A DNA stretch of 38,097 nucleotides from Allomesorhizobium camelthorni (GTDB taxonomy: Bacteria > Pseudomonadota > Alphaproteobacteria > Rhizobiales > Rhizobiaceae). Each line of letters begins with the position of its first letter. The first letter of the stretch is position 1. Under the pieces are notes generated by a model that made no database searches, was not told the DNA's origin, and saw nothing but the letters and a program-made list of their open reading frames with translations. The translations under genes were made by a program, and so were the position numbers. The stretch is taken from contig NZ_JAAKZF010000051.1 in the NCBI RefSeq assembly GCF_011045125.1, positions 1 through 38,097 on the forward strand. Reading direction: 5' to 3'. Positions 8,244 to 15,758 of this stretch are shown one piece after another.

Positions 8244-9104
8244 ATGAAAAAGATTCTCAACGGTCTTGCCGTGGCGGGCTTCGTGCTGGCCGGCGCGCTC
8301 GGCGCAGCCACCGCGCAGGAGGAGCACAGCGAGACAGAGCCCACGCACTTCCCGATCCACAAGCCGGAGGAGCAGAGCTGGTCGTTCGCAGGGCCTTTCG
8401 GCACCTACAACAAGGCTCAGTTGCAGCGCGGGCTGAAGGTTTACAAGGAGGTCTGTTCGGCCTGCCACTCGATGGAGCTGGTTGCGTTCCGCACGCTCGA
8501 AGGGCTCGGCTATTCGGAGGCCCAGGTTAAGGCGCTTGCCGCCGAATACGAGGCAACCGACGGACCGAATGCCGACGGCGAGATGTTTACGCGGCCGGCG
8601 CTGCCCTCGGACTATTTCCCGTCGCCCTTCCCCAACAAGGAAGCGGCAGCCGCCGCCAATAACGGCGCCGCGCCACCCGATTTCTCGCTGATCGCAAAGG
8701 CGCGCGGCGTCGAGCGCGGCTTTCCGCTGTTCGTGTTCGACATCTTCACGCAGTACGCCGAGGGTGGTCCCGACTATATCCACGCGCTGCTGACTGGCTA
8801 TGAAGAAGAACCGCCGGCCGGCATGGAAATTGGGGAGGGCACCTACTACAATCCCTATTTCATCGCCGGCAAGTCGCTGGCCATGGCTCCACCGCTGTCG
8901 GACGGTCAGGTGACCTATGACGATGGGTCGCCCGAAACGGTCGACCAGTATGCCCGCGACGTCGCTGCGTTCCTGATGTGGGCGGCCGAGCCGCACCTCG
9001 AAGCGCGCAAGCAGACCGGCTTCAGCGTCATGGCTTTCATGATCCTGTTCACCGGCCTTGTTTATCTGACGAAGCGCAAGGTCTGGGCCGGCGTTGCGCA
9101 TTGA
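8244..9104 (+). CDS. petC: Cytochrome c1 subunit of the bc1 complex
   Basis: This 286-residue protein accepts electrons from the Rieske centre and passes them to cytochrome c. It has a Sec signal peptide, probably cleaved after AATA (residue 24), a covalent heme motif CSACH (71-75), an axial Met214 in SLAMAPPL, and one C-terminal transmembrane helix (about 259-276) ending in basic residues. This is the complete c1 architecture. ATG 8244 is chosen because GAGAGGGA lies just upstream; the TTG at 8217 would add an unneeded extension before the signal peptide. The operon ends with a strong hairpin about 30 bp downstream. Confidence 0.96.
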   Translation: MKKILNGLAVAGFVLAGALGAATAQEEHSETEPTHFPIHKPEEQSWSFAGPFGTYNKAQLQRGLKVYKEVCSACHSMELVAFRTLEGLGYSEAQVKALAAEYEATDGPNADGEMFTRPALPSDYFPSPFPNKEAAAAANNGAAPPDFSLIAKARGVERGFPLFVFDIFTQYAEGGPDYIHALLTGYEEEPPAGMEIGEGTYYNPYFIAGKSLAMAPPLSDGQVTYDDGSPETVDQYARDVAAFLMWAAEPHLEARKQTGFSVMAFMILFTGLVYLTKRKVWAGVAH

Positions 9105-9132
9105 GCGCTGGAAGCCCGATTTGTCGATGTTT

Positions 9133-9161
9133 AAAGGGCGCCTCTGAGCGCCCTTTCTTTC
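9133..9161. terminator. Rho-independent terminator of petABC, possibly bidirectional
   Basis: AAAGGGCGC (9133-9141) pairs perfectly with GCGCCCTTT (9148-9156) around a six-base loop and is followed by a T-rich tract. It ends petABC. The minus-strand toxin gene ends at 9160, so the same hairpin can terminate that transcript from the other side. Confidence 0.85.
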
Positions 9162-9492
9162 AAAGCAGCATGTTTGCGATTTGCCTCTCGCATGCAAGCC
9201 GGTCGAGGCTGCCAAGACCACCCAATCTGCGTGCAATTAAGTCATTGGGCAAGGTCGAGAATTTCAATCGAACCAAGCATTGCACATGTAAACCGGCAAT
9301 TTCCAGGTCGCGTAACTCCACATCGCTCGGCCATTTCGATTCTTTGGCCGTCGTGATCATCGCGACGAGCGTTTGCCCGTTTGCCTCATTAAAGCTGCGG
9401 CCGGAAATGACCACCGCGGGCCTGCGCTTCCGAACTGGTATTTCGGCGAAGGGAAACGGAACCACCACGGTCTCGTATCGCTCACAGATCAC
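9160..9492 (-). CDS. PemK/MazF-family toxin (probable endoribonuclease)
   Basis: This 110-residue protein has the N-terminal pattern of PemK/MazF toxins, YETVVVPFPFAEIPVRKRRP followed by AVVIS, and the later LVRLKFSTLP strand. Members of this family cleave RNA to arrest growth and are neutralised by an upstream-encoded antitoxin. It overlaps the preceding 117-residue ORF by 11 bp, the usual sign of translational coupling in a toxin-antitoxin operon. The DNA is visibly richer in A and T than the flanking petC and apt genes, which suggests acquisition by transfer. RNA specificity cannot be told from sequence. Confidence 0.8.
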   Translation of the reverse strand: MICERYETVVVPFPFAEIPVRKRRPAVVISGRSFNEANGQTLVAMITTAKESKWPSDVELRDLEIAGLHVQCLVRLKFSTLPNDLIARRLGGLGSLDRLACERQIANMLL

Positions 9493-9835
9493 GAAATGCT
9501 TCCTCGTCCTCCGGGCTGCTCCATTCTGAGAATAAGGCGGAATTGGCGGCTAGATAATCATCAGCCAAACGGGCTTCACGTAACTCTATGATCTCGCCCT
9601 TTCGCGTCTTGAACCACTCGTTCCAGACTGCCTTCATGGCGCCTTCCGGTCGAATAGCATTTGTTGGACGACCATCTCTGCCTGTTCGCATTCGCTTCCA
9701 GCGACCGACGACGCCATCGACGTCAAGGTTGATTTCCTCATCATCCTTCAGCCTCGCCAAGCGCTCGCGCATTTTCGGCCCGTCGATATGCTTGAACCAA
9801 ATCGTATGGTCTTCGATCCTGGTCGAGGTTGCCAT
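9482..9835 (-). CDS. Unrecognised partner of the PemK-type toxin, candidate antitoxin
   Basis: This 117-residue protein precedes and overlaps the toxin gene by 11 bp. It is charged throughout, with an acidic C-terminus (SSPEDEEAFRDL) that could wrap a basic toxin. The central part (INLDVDGVVGRWKRMRTGRD) is compatible with a small beta-fold but not with the AbrB, ribbon-helix-helix or Phd folds usual for MazF/PemK antitoxins. I do not recognise the family. Its role as antitoxin rests only on position and overlap. The start ATG at 9833-9835 is preceded by GGGAGC at fair spacing. Confidence 0.6.
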   Translation of the reverse strand: MATSTRIEDHTIWFKHIDGPKMRERLARLKDDEEINLDVDGVVGRWKRMRTGRDGRPTNAIRPEGAMKAVWNEWFKTRKGEIIELREARLADDYLAANSALFSEWSSPEDEEAFRDL

Positions 9836-9869
9836 TCTTTGCTCCCAAGGGGTCGCGGAATTTTCAATG

Positions 9870-9945
9870 GACCCCTATATGACCCCTCAAGCCCCGTGCT
9901 GTCAACGGGTTATTAAATAATGCCGTGGACCCCCGTGAGACCCCC
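9870..9945 (+). repeat. Array of four GACCCC hexamers in two one-helical-turn pairs
   Basis: GACCCC occurs at 9870, 9881, 9928 and 9939. Within each pair the copies start exactly 11 bp apart, and the pairs are 58 bp apart. An inverted copy (GGGGTC) lies at 9849-9854 next to the antitoxin start. The array fills the gap between the toxin-antitoxin operon and apt. It may be an operator for the module or a remnant of an integration site. Confidence 0.6.
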
Positions 9946-10027
9946 GTTGGTCCTTAATTTTTTGGCGAAGAAAGGTTGCGCTGATCTTGTTGCTCATTCA
10001 AGGATCGGCCAACCAAGATGGTGGCCC

Positions 10028-10573
10028 ATGAAATCCTCTCTCGAAGACACGCTCCTTTCGGCGATCCGCGCCATTCCGGATTATCCCAAACCGGGGATCA
10101 TGTTTCGCGACATCACCACTCTGCTCGGCAATGCGCGCGCGTTTCGCCGCGCCATCGACGAACTTGTGCATCCCTATGCAGGGACCAAGGTCGACAAGGT
10201 CGCCGGCATCGAGGCGCGGGGCTTCATCCTCGGCGGCGCGATCGCCCATCAGCTTTCATCCGGCTTCATCCCGATCCGCAAGAAGGGGAAACTGCCGCAC
10301 GAGACCGTGCGCGTCGCCTACAGCCTTGAATACGGGCTGGACGAGATGGAAATGCACAAGGACGCTGTTGCGGCTGGCGAAAAGGTGATCCTCGTCGACG
10401 ACCTGATCGCCACCGGCGGCACGGCGGATGGCGCTGTCAGGCTGCTGCGCCAGATGGGCGCCGACATCGTTGCGGCCTGCTTCATCATCGACCTGCCGGA
10501 GCTTGGCGGGCGCAGGAAACTGGAGGCGCTGGATGTGCCCGTCAGGACGCTGGTCGCGTACGAGGGCCACTGA
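10028..10573 (+). CDS. apt: Adenine phosphoribosyltransferase
   Basis: This 181-residue cytoplasmic enzyme converts adenine and PRPP to AMP in purine salvage. The PRPP-binding loop [14 protein letters not shown] (about residues 120-133) is intact, and IEARGFILG and the KKGKLP flexible loop are also present. Length is standard for Apt. The ATG at 10028 starts at the family's usual N-terminus ([20 protein letters not shown]); the upstream in-frame extension from 9920 has no family resemblance. It follows petABC with only the toxin-antitoxin module between. Its substrate PRPP is made by prs, also in this window. Confidence 0.95.
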   Translation: MKSSLEDTLLSAIRAIPDYPKPGIMFRDITTLLGNARAFRRAIDELVHPYAGTKVDKVAGIEARGFILGGAIAHQLSSGFIPIRKKGKLPHETVRVAYSLEYGLDEMEMHKDAVAAGEKVILVDDLIATGGTADGAVRLLRQMGADIVAACFIIDLPELGGRRKLEALDVPVRTLVAYEGH

Positions 10574-10576
10574 AAA

Positions 10577-10689
10577 AGCGAATAGCGAGTAGCGAATAGG
10601 GAAGGCAGGGACTGTCTTCGATTCAATCGCAAGTACTCACACTCGCTACTCGCTACTCGCTACTCGCTACTTGCTATTCGCTATTCGCT
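10577..10689. repeat. Inverted arrays of the heptanucleotide ACTCGCT/ATTCGCT
   Basis: The right arm (10641-10689) is seven head-to-tail heptamers: four ACTCGCT, one ACTTGCT and two ATTCGCT. The left arm (10577-10597) is three copies in the opposite orientation (AGCGAAT, AGCGAGT, AGCGAAT). The arms can fold into a long stem between the convergent apt and MaoC genes and could act as a terminator. The stop codon and last codons of the MaoC gene (ending VANSE) are built from this repeat. Confidence 0.85.
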
Positions 10690-11153
10690 ACCTGCACCAG
10701 AACGGCGCTTTCGAATTCCAGCACCTTGTCGCCGGTCGAATCAAATGCATCGGCGCGGAGGGTCAGGAGCCGCCAGCCCGGACGCGAAGCGATAGGACGG
10801 TGCGCAATGCCGGTGCGGGTGAATGTGACGGTTTCGCCCGCATAGACGGGTTTCAGCCATTTCAGATTCTTGAAGCCGGGCGAGGGGCCGAATTCGGGAC
10901 GCGGGCCGGGGCCCCGCCAGCGTCTGCCTTCCGTTTCCATGCCGGTCAGCAGATTGTATTTCATCCAGGTCGCCGCGGTATGCCAGCCGGACGCGCAGAG
11001 ACCGCCGAAGACGCTGTTCTTCGCAGCGGCTTCGTCAACATGGAAAGGCTGCGGATCATATTTCCTGGCGAACGCCTTGATGGCGTCCGCTTCGAATTCG
11101 TGCGAGCCGAGCGCGGTTGTGACGCCGATGCCGAAAAACTCGTCAAGCGTCAT
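10674..11153 (-). CDS. MaoC-like hydratase (second of two)
   Basis: This 159-residue single hot-dog-domain protein belongs to the MaoC/(R)-specific enoyl-CoA hydratase superfamily. The catalytic Asp-x4-His pair is present in YDPQPFHVDEAAA (about residues 32-44), and the following GGLCASGWHTAA segment matches the family. Substrates are usually acyl-CoA thioesters, but the exact one is unknown. Its ATG overlaps the TGA of the upstream MaoC gene (ATGA), so the two are translationally coupled and may form a heteromer. The C-terminus (VANSE) comes from a heptanucleotide repeat, which suggests that the original 3' end was replaced or extended. Confidence 0.85.
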   Translation of the reverse strand: MTLDEFFGIGVTTALGSHEFEADAIKAFARKYDPQPFHVDEAAAKNSVFGGLCASGWHTAATWMKYNLLTGMETEGRRWRGPGPRPEFGPSPGFKNLKWLKPVYAGETVTFTRTGIAHRPIASRPGWRLLTLRADAFDSTGDKVLEFESAVLVQVANSE

Positions 11154-11611
11154 GCGGCGATCTCGCGCTTCAGGAACATTCCGATGTTTTCGAGTTCGAA
11201 CACCTGCTCGCCCTTCTGATTGAACAGTTCGTGCCGGCAGGTGACGAAGCCGAGGCTGGGCCTGGATTTCGACAGGCGCTTGGCAAGGACGGTGCTGCGG
11301 CCGGTCACCGTGTCGCCGGCAAGGACCGGTCTTTTCCAGCGGACATATTCGATGCCCGGCGCGCCCTGCGATGTCGAATCGAGCAGGAAGGCGTCGCACA
11401 TCATCCGCATGAATATCGCGCATGTATGCCAGCCAGATGCGGACAGGCCGCCCAGAATACTGGCCTTGCCCGCTTCTTCGTCCAGATGCATCGGCTGGGC
11501 GTCGAACTCGCCCGCGAATTCGATGATCTCTTCGGCGGTCACAAGTTTTGAGCCGAGGTCGATGGAGGCGTCCTCGCGAAAATCCTCATAGGCCCACTTC
11601 TTGGCGGTCAT
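11150..11611 (-). CDS. MaoC-like hydratase (first of two)
   Basis: This 153-residue hot-dog-fold protein is a paralogue of the next gene. The catalytic motif FDAQPMHLDEEAG retains the Asp and His of hydratase-2 enzymes, and SILGGLSASGWHT follows as in its partner. ATG 11611 (MTAKKWAYEDFRE) begins at the domain edge; the longer upstream frame carries no family sequence. A sigma-70-like promoter and an overlapping palindrome lie just upstream. The pair is probably an operon for a CoA-thioester step, but nothing next to it (corA, apt) identifies the pathway. Confidence 0.87.
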   Translation of the reverse strand: MTAKKWAYEDFREDASIDLGSKLVTAEEIIEFAGEFDAQPMHLDEEAGKASILGGLSASGWHTCAIFMRMMCDAFLLDSTSQGAPGIEYVRWKRPVLAGDTVTGRSTVLAKRLSKSRPSLGFVTCRHELFNQKGEQVFELENIGMFLKREIAA

Positions 11612-11623
11612 GCCCGAAATCCT

Positions 11624-11670
11624 GTTCAGGTTTGAACTTTCATAATGACGGGATCGGCTCGAGGCGGCAA
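11624..11670 (-). promoter_or_regulatory. Promoter of the MaoC operon with an operator-like palindrome
   Basis: Reading leftward, TTGCCG (11665-11670) and CATTAT (11642-11647) are separated by 17 bp and match a sigma-70 promoter. The predicted start site falls inside GTTCAGGTTTGAAC (11624-11637), an inverted repeat of GTTCA/TGAAC with a four-base centre, only 12 bp before the start codon. A repressor bound there would block initiation. The regulator is not identifiable. Confidence 0.55.
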
Positions 11671-11713
11671 GCACATGTCGGCAAAAGCCTTGAGCCAGAG
11701 CCAGATTCGGGGT

Positions 11714-12688
11714 TCAGAGCCAGCCGCGGCGCTTGAAATACCAGAAGGGAAGAACCGCCGACACGACCATGAGCGCCAGCGCAAAAGGATAGCCCAGCAG
11801 CCATTTCAACTCAGGCATGACATCGAAGTTCATGCCGTAGACCGAAGCGACGAGCGTGGGTGGCAGGAAGACGACCGCGGCGACGGAGACGATCTTGATG
11901 ATGGCATTTTGCTCGATATTGATCATGCCCAGCGTCGCGTCGAGCAGGAACGTGATCTTCTGCGACAGGAAGGACGCGTGATCGGAAAGCGACGACACGT
12001 CACGTGACAGCGTTTTCACCCTGGCGCGCAAGTCCTTATCGTTCTTCCGCGACACCATCACCTGACCGAAGAAGCCGGAAAGCCGCTGGAGCGAGAGAAG
12101 GCTGTCCTGAATATTTGACACCAAATCCTCCTTGCGCCCGATGCGGCGCAGGATGATTTGAAAACCCAGGTCGCGCTTTGATGCCTTTTTCTCGGCGGGG
12201 TGAAAAATATCGTGTGAGATTTCTATGACTTCGCTGCCCGCCCGCTCGAGCACGTCGGCGAGGCGGTCGACGATTGCCTCTAGCAGGGCGACCAGGATGG
12301 TTTCGCCATTGGTGCAGCCGATGTCAGCTTTCTCCGCTCTCATCGGGAATGTATGGAAGGCGCGCGGCTCATGATAGCGCACGGTGATCAGCCTGTTTTG
12401 GGAAAGCACGAACGTCACAGGCGACATGACAGGCCGGTCGCCGTCGGCATGCGCGGGCAGCGTCGCGGTCATGAAGAATGCGCCGTTCTCGATGTAGAGC
12501 CGCGAGGATATCTCGATCTCCTGCATCTCCTCGCGCGTCGGAATGCCGACGCCGATCCAGTTTTCGATCGTCGCCTCTTCTTCCTTGGTCGGTTCGAGAA
12601 GATCCGCCCAGACGACCCGTTCCTTGTTCGCCAGAAGGTTATCGACGGCGTGCAGCCGCTCATTGTCGACGACGAATGCCTTGATCAT
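11714..12688 (-). CDS. corA: CorA-family magnesium/divalent-cation transport protein
   Basis: This 324-residue inner-membrane channel has a large acidic N-terminal cytoplasmic domain, a long helix, and two C-terminal transmembrane helices (about 262-282 and 297-316). The signature GMN (285-287, in YGMNFDVMPEL) sits in the loop between them, as required for Mg2+ selectivity. The C-terminus is basic (YFKRRGWL), as is normal. Family length is standard. Co2+ or Ni2+ transport is also possible for relatives. It stands alone between the MaoC pair and ychF on the same strand. No Mg-sensing leader was recognised upstream. Confidence 0.92.
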   Translation of the reverse strand: MIKAFVVDNERLHAVDNLLANKERVVWADLLEPTKEEEATIENWIGVGIPTREEMQEIEISSRLYIENGAFFMTATLPAHADGDRPVMSPVTFVLSQNRLITVRYHEPRAFHTFPMRAEKADIGCTNGETILVALLEAIVDRLADVLERAGSEVIEISHDIFHPAEKKASKRDLGFQIILRRIGRKEDLVSNIQDSLLSLQRLSGFFGQVMVSRKNDKDLRARVKTLSRDVSSLSDHASFLSQKITFLLDATLGMINIEQNAIIKIVSVAAVVFLPPTLVASVYGMNFDVMPELKWLLGYPFALALMVVSAVLPFWYFKRRGWL

Positions 12689-12740
12689 CGCCAGGTCTCC
12701 TTGCTTCGACCGAGGGCCGCGTCAATGGACGCGGAGTTCG

Positions 12741-13844
12741 CTACGTATTGAACTTGAACAGCATGACATCGCCGTCCTGCACGACATATTCCTTGCCCTC
12801 GTCGCGCGCTTTGCCGGCTTCCTTCGCCGCCACTTCGCCGCCGAGCGTCACGAAATCATTGTAGGCGATTGTCTGCGCACGAATGAAGCCGCGCTCGAAA
12901 TCCGTATGGATGACGCCGGCCGCCTGCGGCGCCTTGGCGCCCTTGTGGACGGTCCAGGCGCGAGTCTCCTTCGGCCCCACGGTGAAGAAGGTGATGAGCT
13001 GCAGCAACTCGTAGCCGGCGCGGATGAGCTTATCGAGGCCCGGCTCCTCCAGGCCGAGATCGGCCAGGAATTCCTTGGCCTCGTCATCGGCAAGCTGCGC
13101 CACCTCGGCTTCGATCGCCGCCGAAATGACCACCGTGCGCGCGCCCTGGCCGGCCGCCATTTTCTCGACAGCGCGGGTGTGCTCGTTGCCCGTTGCGGCA
13201 TCGGCCTCGGAGACGTTGCAGACATAGAGAACCGGGTGCGAGGTAAGGAGATTGAGGCCCTGCAGGATGGCCAGATCCTCGGCCCCGATCCCGTCGAGCA
13301 GGATGCGCGTGGGCTTGCCGTCCTGCAGCAGCGCCAAAGCCTGCTCCATCATCGGCAGAACCGTCAGCGCTTCCTTGTCCTTGCCGCTGGCGCGCTTGCG
13401 GAACTGGATGATGCGGCGTTCCAGGCTTTCAAGGTCGGCGAGCATCAGCTCGGTCTCGACGGTCTCGGCGTCGGCGACAGGATCGATCCTGCCTTCGACG
13501 TGGGCGATGTCGTCATCCTCGAAACAGCGCAGCACATGCACGATGGCGTCGACCTCTCGTATGTTGGCCAGGAACTGGTTGCCCAGCCCTTCGCCCTTCG
13601 ACGCCCCGCGCACCAGGCCGGCAATATCGACGAAGGAAATGCGGGTCGGGATGATCTCCTTCGACTTGCCGGCGGCCGCCAGCTTCTGCAGCCGCGGATC
13701 GGGCACCGCGACTTCGCCGGTATTTGGCTCGATCGTGCAGAACGGATAATTGGCCGCCTGCGCGGCGGCTGTCCGCGTCAGTGCGTTGAAAAGCGTCGAT
13801 TTGCCCACGTTGGGCAAACCAACGATGCCGCATTTGAAACCCAT
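12741..13844 (-). CDS. ychF: Redox-regulated ATPase YchF (OBG family)
   Basis: This 367-residue P-loop NTPase has the G1 loop GLPNVGKST (about residues 9-17), the G3-like DIAGLVRGASKGEGLGNQFL, a coiled-coil middle and a C-terminal TGS domain (about 280-367). YchF proteins prefer ATP over GTP and bind ribosomes, with a role in translation and oxidative-stress response. The length is typical. The gene lies downstream of pth and rplY on the same strand, an order common in alphaproteobacteria. The 125-bp gap before it holds no other gene. Confidence 0.95.
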   Translation of the reverse strand: MGFKCGIVGLPNVGKSTLFNALTRTAAAQAANYPFCTIEPNTGEVAVPDPRLQKLAAAGKSKEIIPTRISFVDIAGLVRGASKGEGLGNQFLANIREVDAIVHVLRCFEDDDIAHVEGRIDPVADAETVETELMLADLESLERRIIQFRKRASGKDKEALTVLPMMEQALALLQDGKPTRILLDGIGAEDLAILQGLNLLTSHPVLYVCNVSEADAATGNEHTRAVEKMAAGQGARTVVISAAIEAEVAQLADDEAKEFLADLGLEEPGLDKLIRAGYELLQLITFFTVGPKETRAWTVHKGAKAPQAAGVIHTDFERGFIRAQTIAYNDFVTLGGEVAAKEAGKARDEGKEYVVQDGDVMLFKFNT

Positions 13845-13969
13845 GATTTGTAGTCCTAGCGATCCGAGAGAATTTGATCAGGGCTATGGGCGAAAGAATT
13901 GATGATCGTCAACCCTTGGATTGCCTGCCCATCCTGCAAGGGAAAGAATAGCAACCGACCATTGCCTCG

Positions 13970-14686
13970 CTACTCTTTGCTACCAAAGAGCCTTTTCAGC
14001 ATCGCGGCCATCGGCCCCGTCTCGGGAGCCTTGACGGCAGGCGCTTGCTGACGCGCCTGGCGTATGTGGCTCTGCTGTTTCGGGGCAGGGCGGTCCGGCT
14101 CCGGCTTCGCCTTGCCGCCGCCGGAGACGGCAAGGCTGACCTTGTTCATGAAACTTGAATCGTCGCCTTTGACCAGGAGTTCGGCGCTGCCTGCGATTGC
14201 GTCCAATAGGGGTTCCAGCCACTCCTTGTCGGCTTTGGCGAAGTCGCCCAGCACGTGCGGCGAGACCAGTTCCTTGACGCCGGGATGGCCGATGCCGATG
14301 CGCACGCGGCGATAGTCTTTCCCGATATGCTGGTCCAGCGAACGGATGCCGTTGTGGCCGCCCGCGCCGCCGCCGACCTTCACGCGCACCTTGCCGGGAG
14401 CGAGGTCGATCTCGTCGTAAAAAACGGTCAGGGCCGAAGGTTCGAGCTTGTAGAACCGCATCGCCTCGCCGACCGACTGGCCGGACAGGTTCATATATGT
14501 CTGGGGCTTGATGAGGATGATCTTTTCGCCGTCGAGATTCCCTTCGGCGACCAGGCCCTGGAACTTCTTCGACCAAGGCGAAAAATTATGGCGGCGGGCA
14601 ATCGCGTCCGCCGCCATGAAGCCGACATTGTGCCGGTAGTTGGCGTATTTCGCACCCGGATTGCCAAGACCAGCAAAGAGAAGCAC
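13970..14686 (-). CDS. pth: Peptidyl-tRNA hydrolase
   Basis: This 238-residue enzyme releases peptides from prematurely dropped peptidyl-tRNA. The catalytic residues are all visible: Asn9 in GLGNPG, His19 in YRHNVGF, Asp91 in FYDEIDL and Asn112 in GGHNG. The core ends at about residue 190. A C-terminal extension rich in Pro, Lys and Gln, ending in LFGSKE, is common in rhizobial Pth and is of unknown role. It follows rplY by 24 bp and is probably co-transcribed with it. Confidence 0.95.
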   Translation of the reverse strand: MLLFAGLGNPGAKYANYRHNVGFMAADAIARRHNFSPWSKKFQGLVAEGNLDGEKIILIKPQTYMNLSGQSVGEAMRFYKLEPSALTVFYDEIDLAPGKVRVKVGGGAGGHNGIRSLDQHIGKDYRRVRIGIGHPGVKELVSPHVLGDFAKADKEWLEPLLDAIAGSAELLVKGDDSSFMNKVSLAVSGGGKAKPEPDRPAPKQQSHIRQARQQAPAVKAPETGPMAAMLKRLFGSKE

Positions 14687-14710
14687 GGTTTCGGCCTCCG
14701 GGTTGCGAGA

Positions 14711-15346
14711 TTATTCCTCTTCGGCCGCTTCTTCTTCCGCCTCGGGAGCTGCCTCTTCGGCAGCTTCCGGCTTCATGGCAGAGGAGCTTGCGACGGTCGC
14801 GATGGTGAAGTCGCGGTCCGAGATGACCGGCTTGACGCCGGCCGGCAGCTTGACGGCCGAAATGTGGATCGAATCGCCGATATCGGTGCCGGTGAGATCG
14901 ATCGTGATCGAGTCGGGGATCGCGTTAGCCGGGCAATGGAACTCGACTTCGTGGCGCACGACGTTAAGAACGCCGCCGCGCTTGATGCCGGGCGACTTCT
15001 CTTCATTGATGAAGTGGACCGGCACGTTGACGTTGACCTCGGTGTCCTTGCCGATGCGTAGGAAATCGACATGCATCGGGAAGTCGCGGACGGGGTCGAG
15101 CTGATAGTCCTTGGGCAGGACCTGGATCTTCTTGCCGCCGACGTCGATCGTGGCGATGGTGGTCAGAAAACCGCCGCCGTGGATCTTGTAGTAGACGTCC
15201 TTATAGGACAGGGCGATCGCCAGGGGAGGCTGCTTGTCGCCGTAGATGACTGCAGGCACTTTACCGTTGCGGCGAACTTCACGGGCGGACCCCTTACCGA
15301 CCTGTTCGCGTGCTTCGGCCTTGAGCTCGTAAGTGTCGTGGCTCAT
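14711..15346 (-). CDS. rplY: 50S ribosomal protein L25, long Ctc form
   Basis: This 211-residue protein binds 5S rRNA in the large ribosomal subunit. The N-terminal L25 domain (about residues 5-95, with VPAVIYG) is followed by the C-terminal TL5/Ctc domain (about 100-185), then a very acidic Glu/Ala tail ([15 protein letters not shown]). The long form is usual in alphaproteobacteria. ATG 15346 has AAGGAAA upstream and begins [11 protein letters not shown]; the upstream frame extension is not family-like. It heads the rplY-pth cluster and has a good promoter about 130 bp upstream. Confidence 0.95.
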   Translation of the reverse strand: MSHDTYELKAEAREQVGKGSAREVRRNGKVPAVIYGDKQPPLAIALSYKDVYYKIHGGGFLTTIATIDVGGKKIQVLPKDYQLDPVRDFPMHVDFLRIGKDTEVNVNVPVHFINEEKSPGIKRGGVLNVVRHEVEFHCPANAIPDSITIDLTGTDIGDSIHISAVKLPAGVKPVISDRDFTIATVASSSAMKPEAAEEAAPEAEEEAAEEE

Positions 15347-15473
15347 GGCATTTCCTTTCGGGTTTACTGGAGCGTCTGCGGCGGGCGGTTGCCCGGTCCC
15401 CAAACGTCGAAAGCCGCCGGATGAGGCGGCCTTCCGCCGCGTTGCCTCCAAGGGTGTCTACGCGGGTGGCGGC

Positions 15474-15502
15474 TCTATAGCCGAAGGCGATCCGGAGCGC
15501 AA
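15474..15502 (-). promoter_or_regulatory. Probable rplY-pth promoter
   Basis: Reading leftward, TTGCGC (15497-15502) and TATAGA (15474-15479) are separated by exactly 17 bp, a good sigma-70 promoter. It would give an rplY leader of roughly 120 nt. The leader contains GCCGCC/GGCGGC inverted repeats near 15412-15430, which could form a small hairpin. Confidence 0.6.
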
Positions 15503-15602
15503 GTTTGTGCAGAATTCCGTCTCTATTGCGGCTGGACGAAAATAATTTGGGACATCGGGAACCTTGTTGGAGGCGGCGCGTTCCCGACCGCTAACGTTTG
15601 TA

Positions 15603-15616
15603 GTTGAAGCTTCAAC
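15603..15616. promoter_or_regulatory. Perfect 14-bp palindrome GTTGAAGCTTCAAC in an otherwise empty gap
   Basis: The palindrome has operator-like symmetry and lies about 100 bp upstream of the rplY promoter and beyond the helicase 3' end. The 412-bp gap 15347-15758 contains no convincing gene besides the rplY leader. No divergent gene uses this site, so it may be an orphan operator. Confidence 0.4.
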
Positions 15617-15758
15617 GTGGGCACGGACCGGCGGTCGCGACACCCAAGCCCCCCGCCCAGCGATCGTCGGTCCATCCCCCAAACCGTCCTGAAATCACCG
15701 CCTTCGCGCTGCCGCGAAGTTGCCGCTCTCGCTACACCGGCCGCAGAATTCTACGAAG

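Noticed and set aside
7203-9236. 677-codon minus-strand ORF across petB and petC
   Set aside because: It is the complement of two certain genes. The translation is Arg/His-rich and unlike a protein, as expected for a high-GC shadow frame.
10577-10689. Possible CRISPR array
   Set aside because: The repeats are seven bases long and directly adjacent with no spacers, and no cas gene is present.
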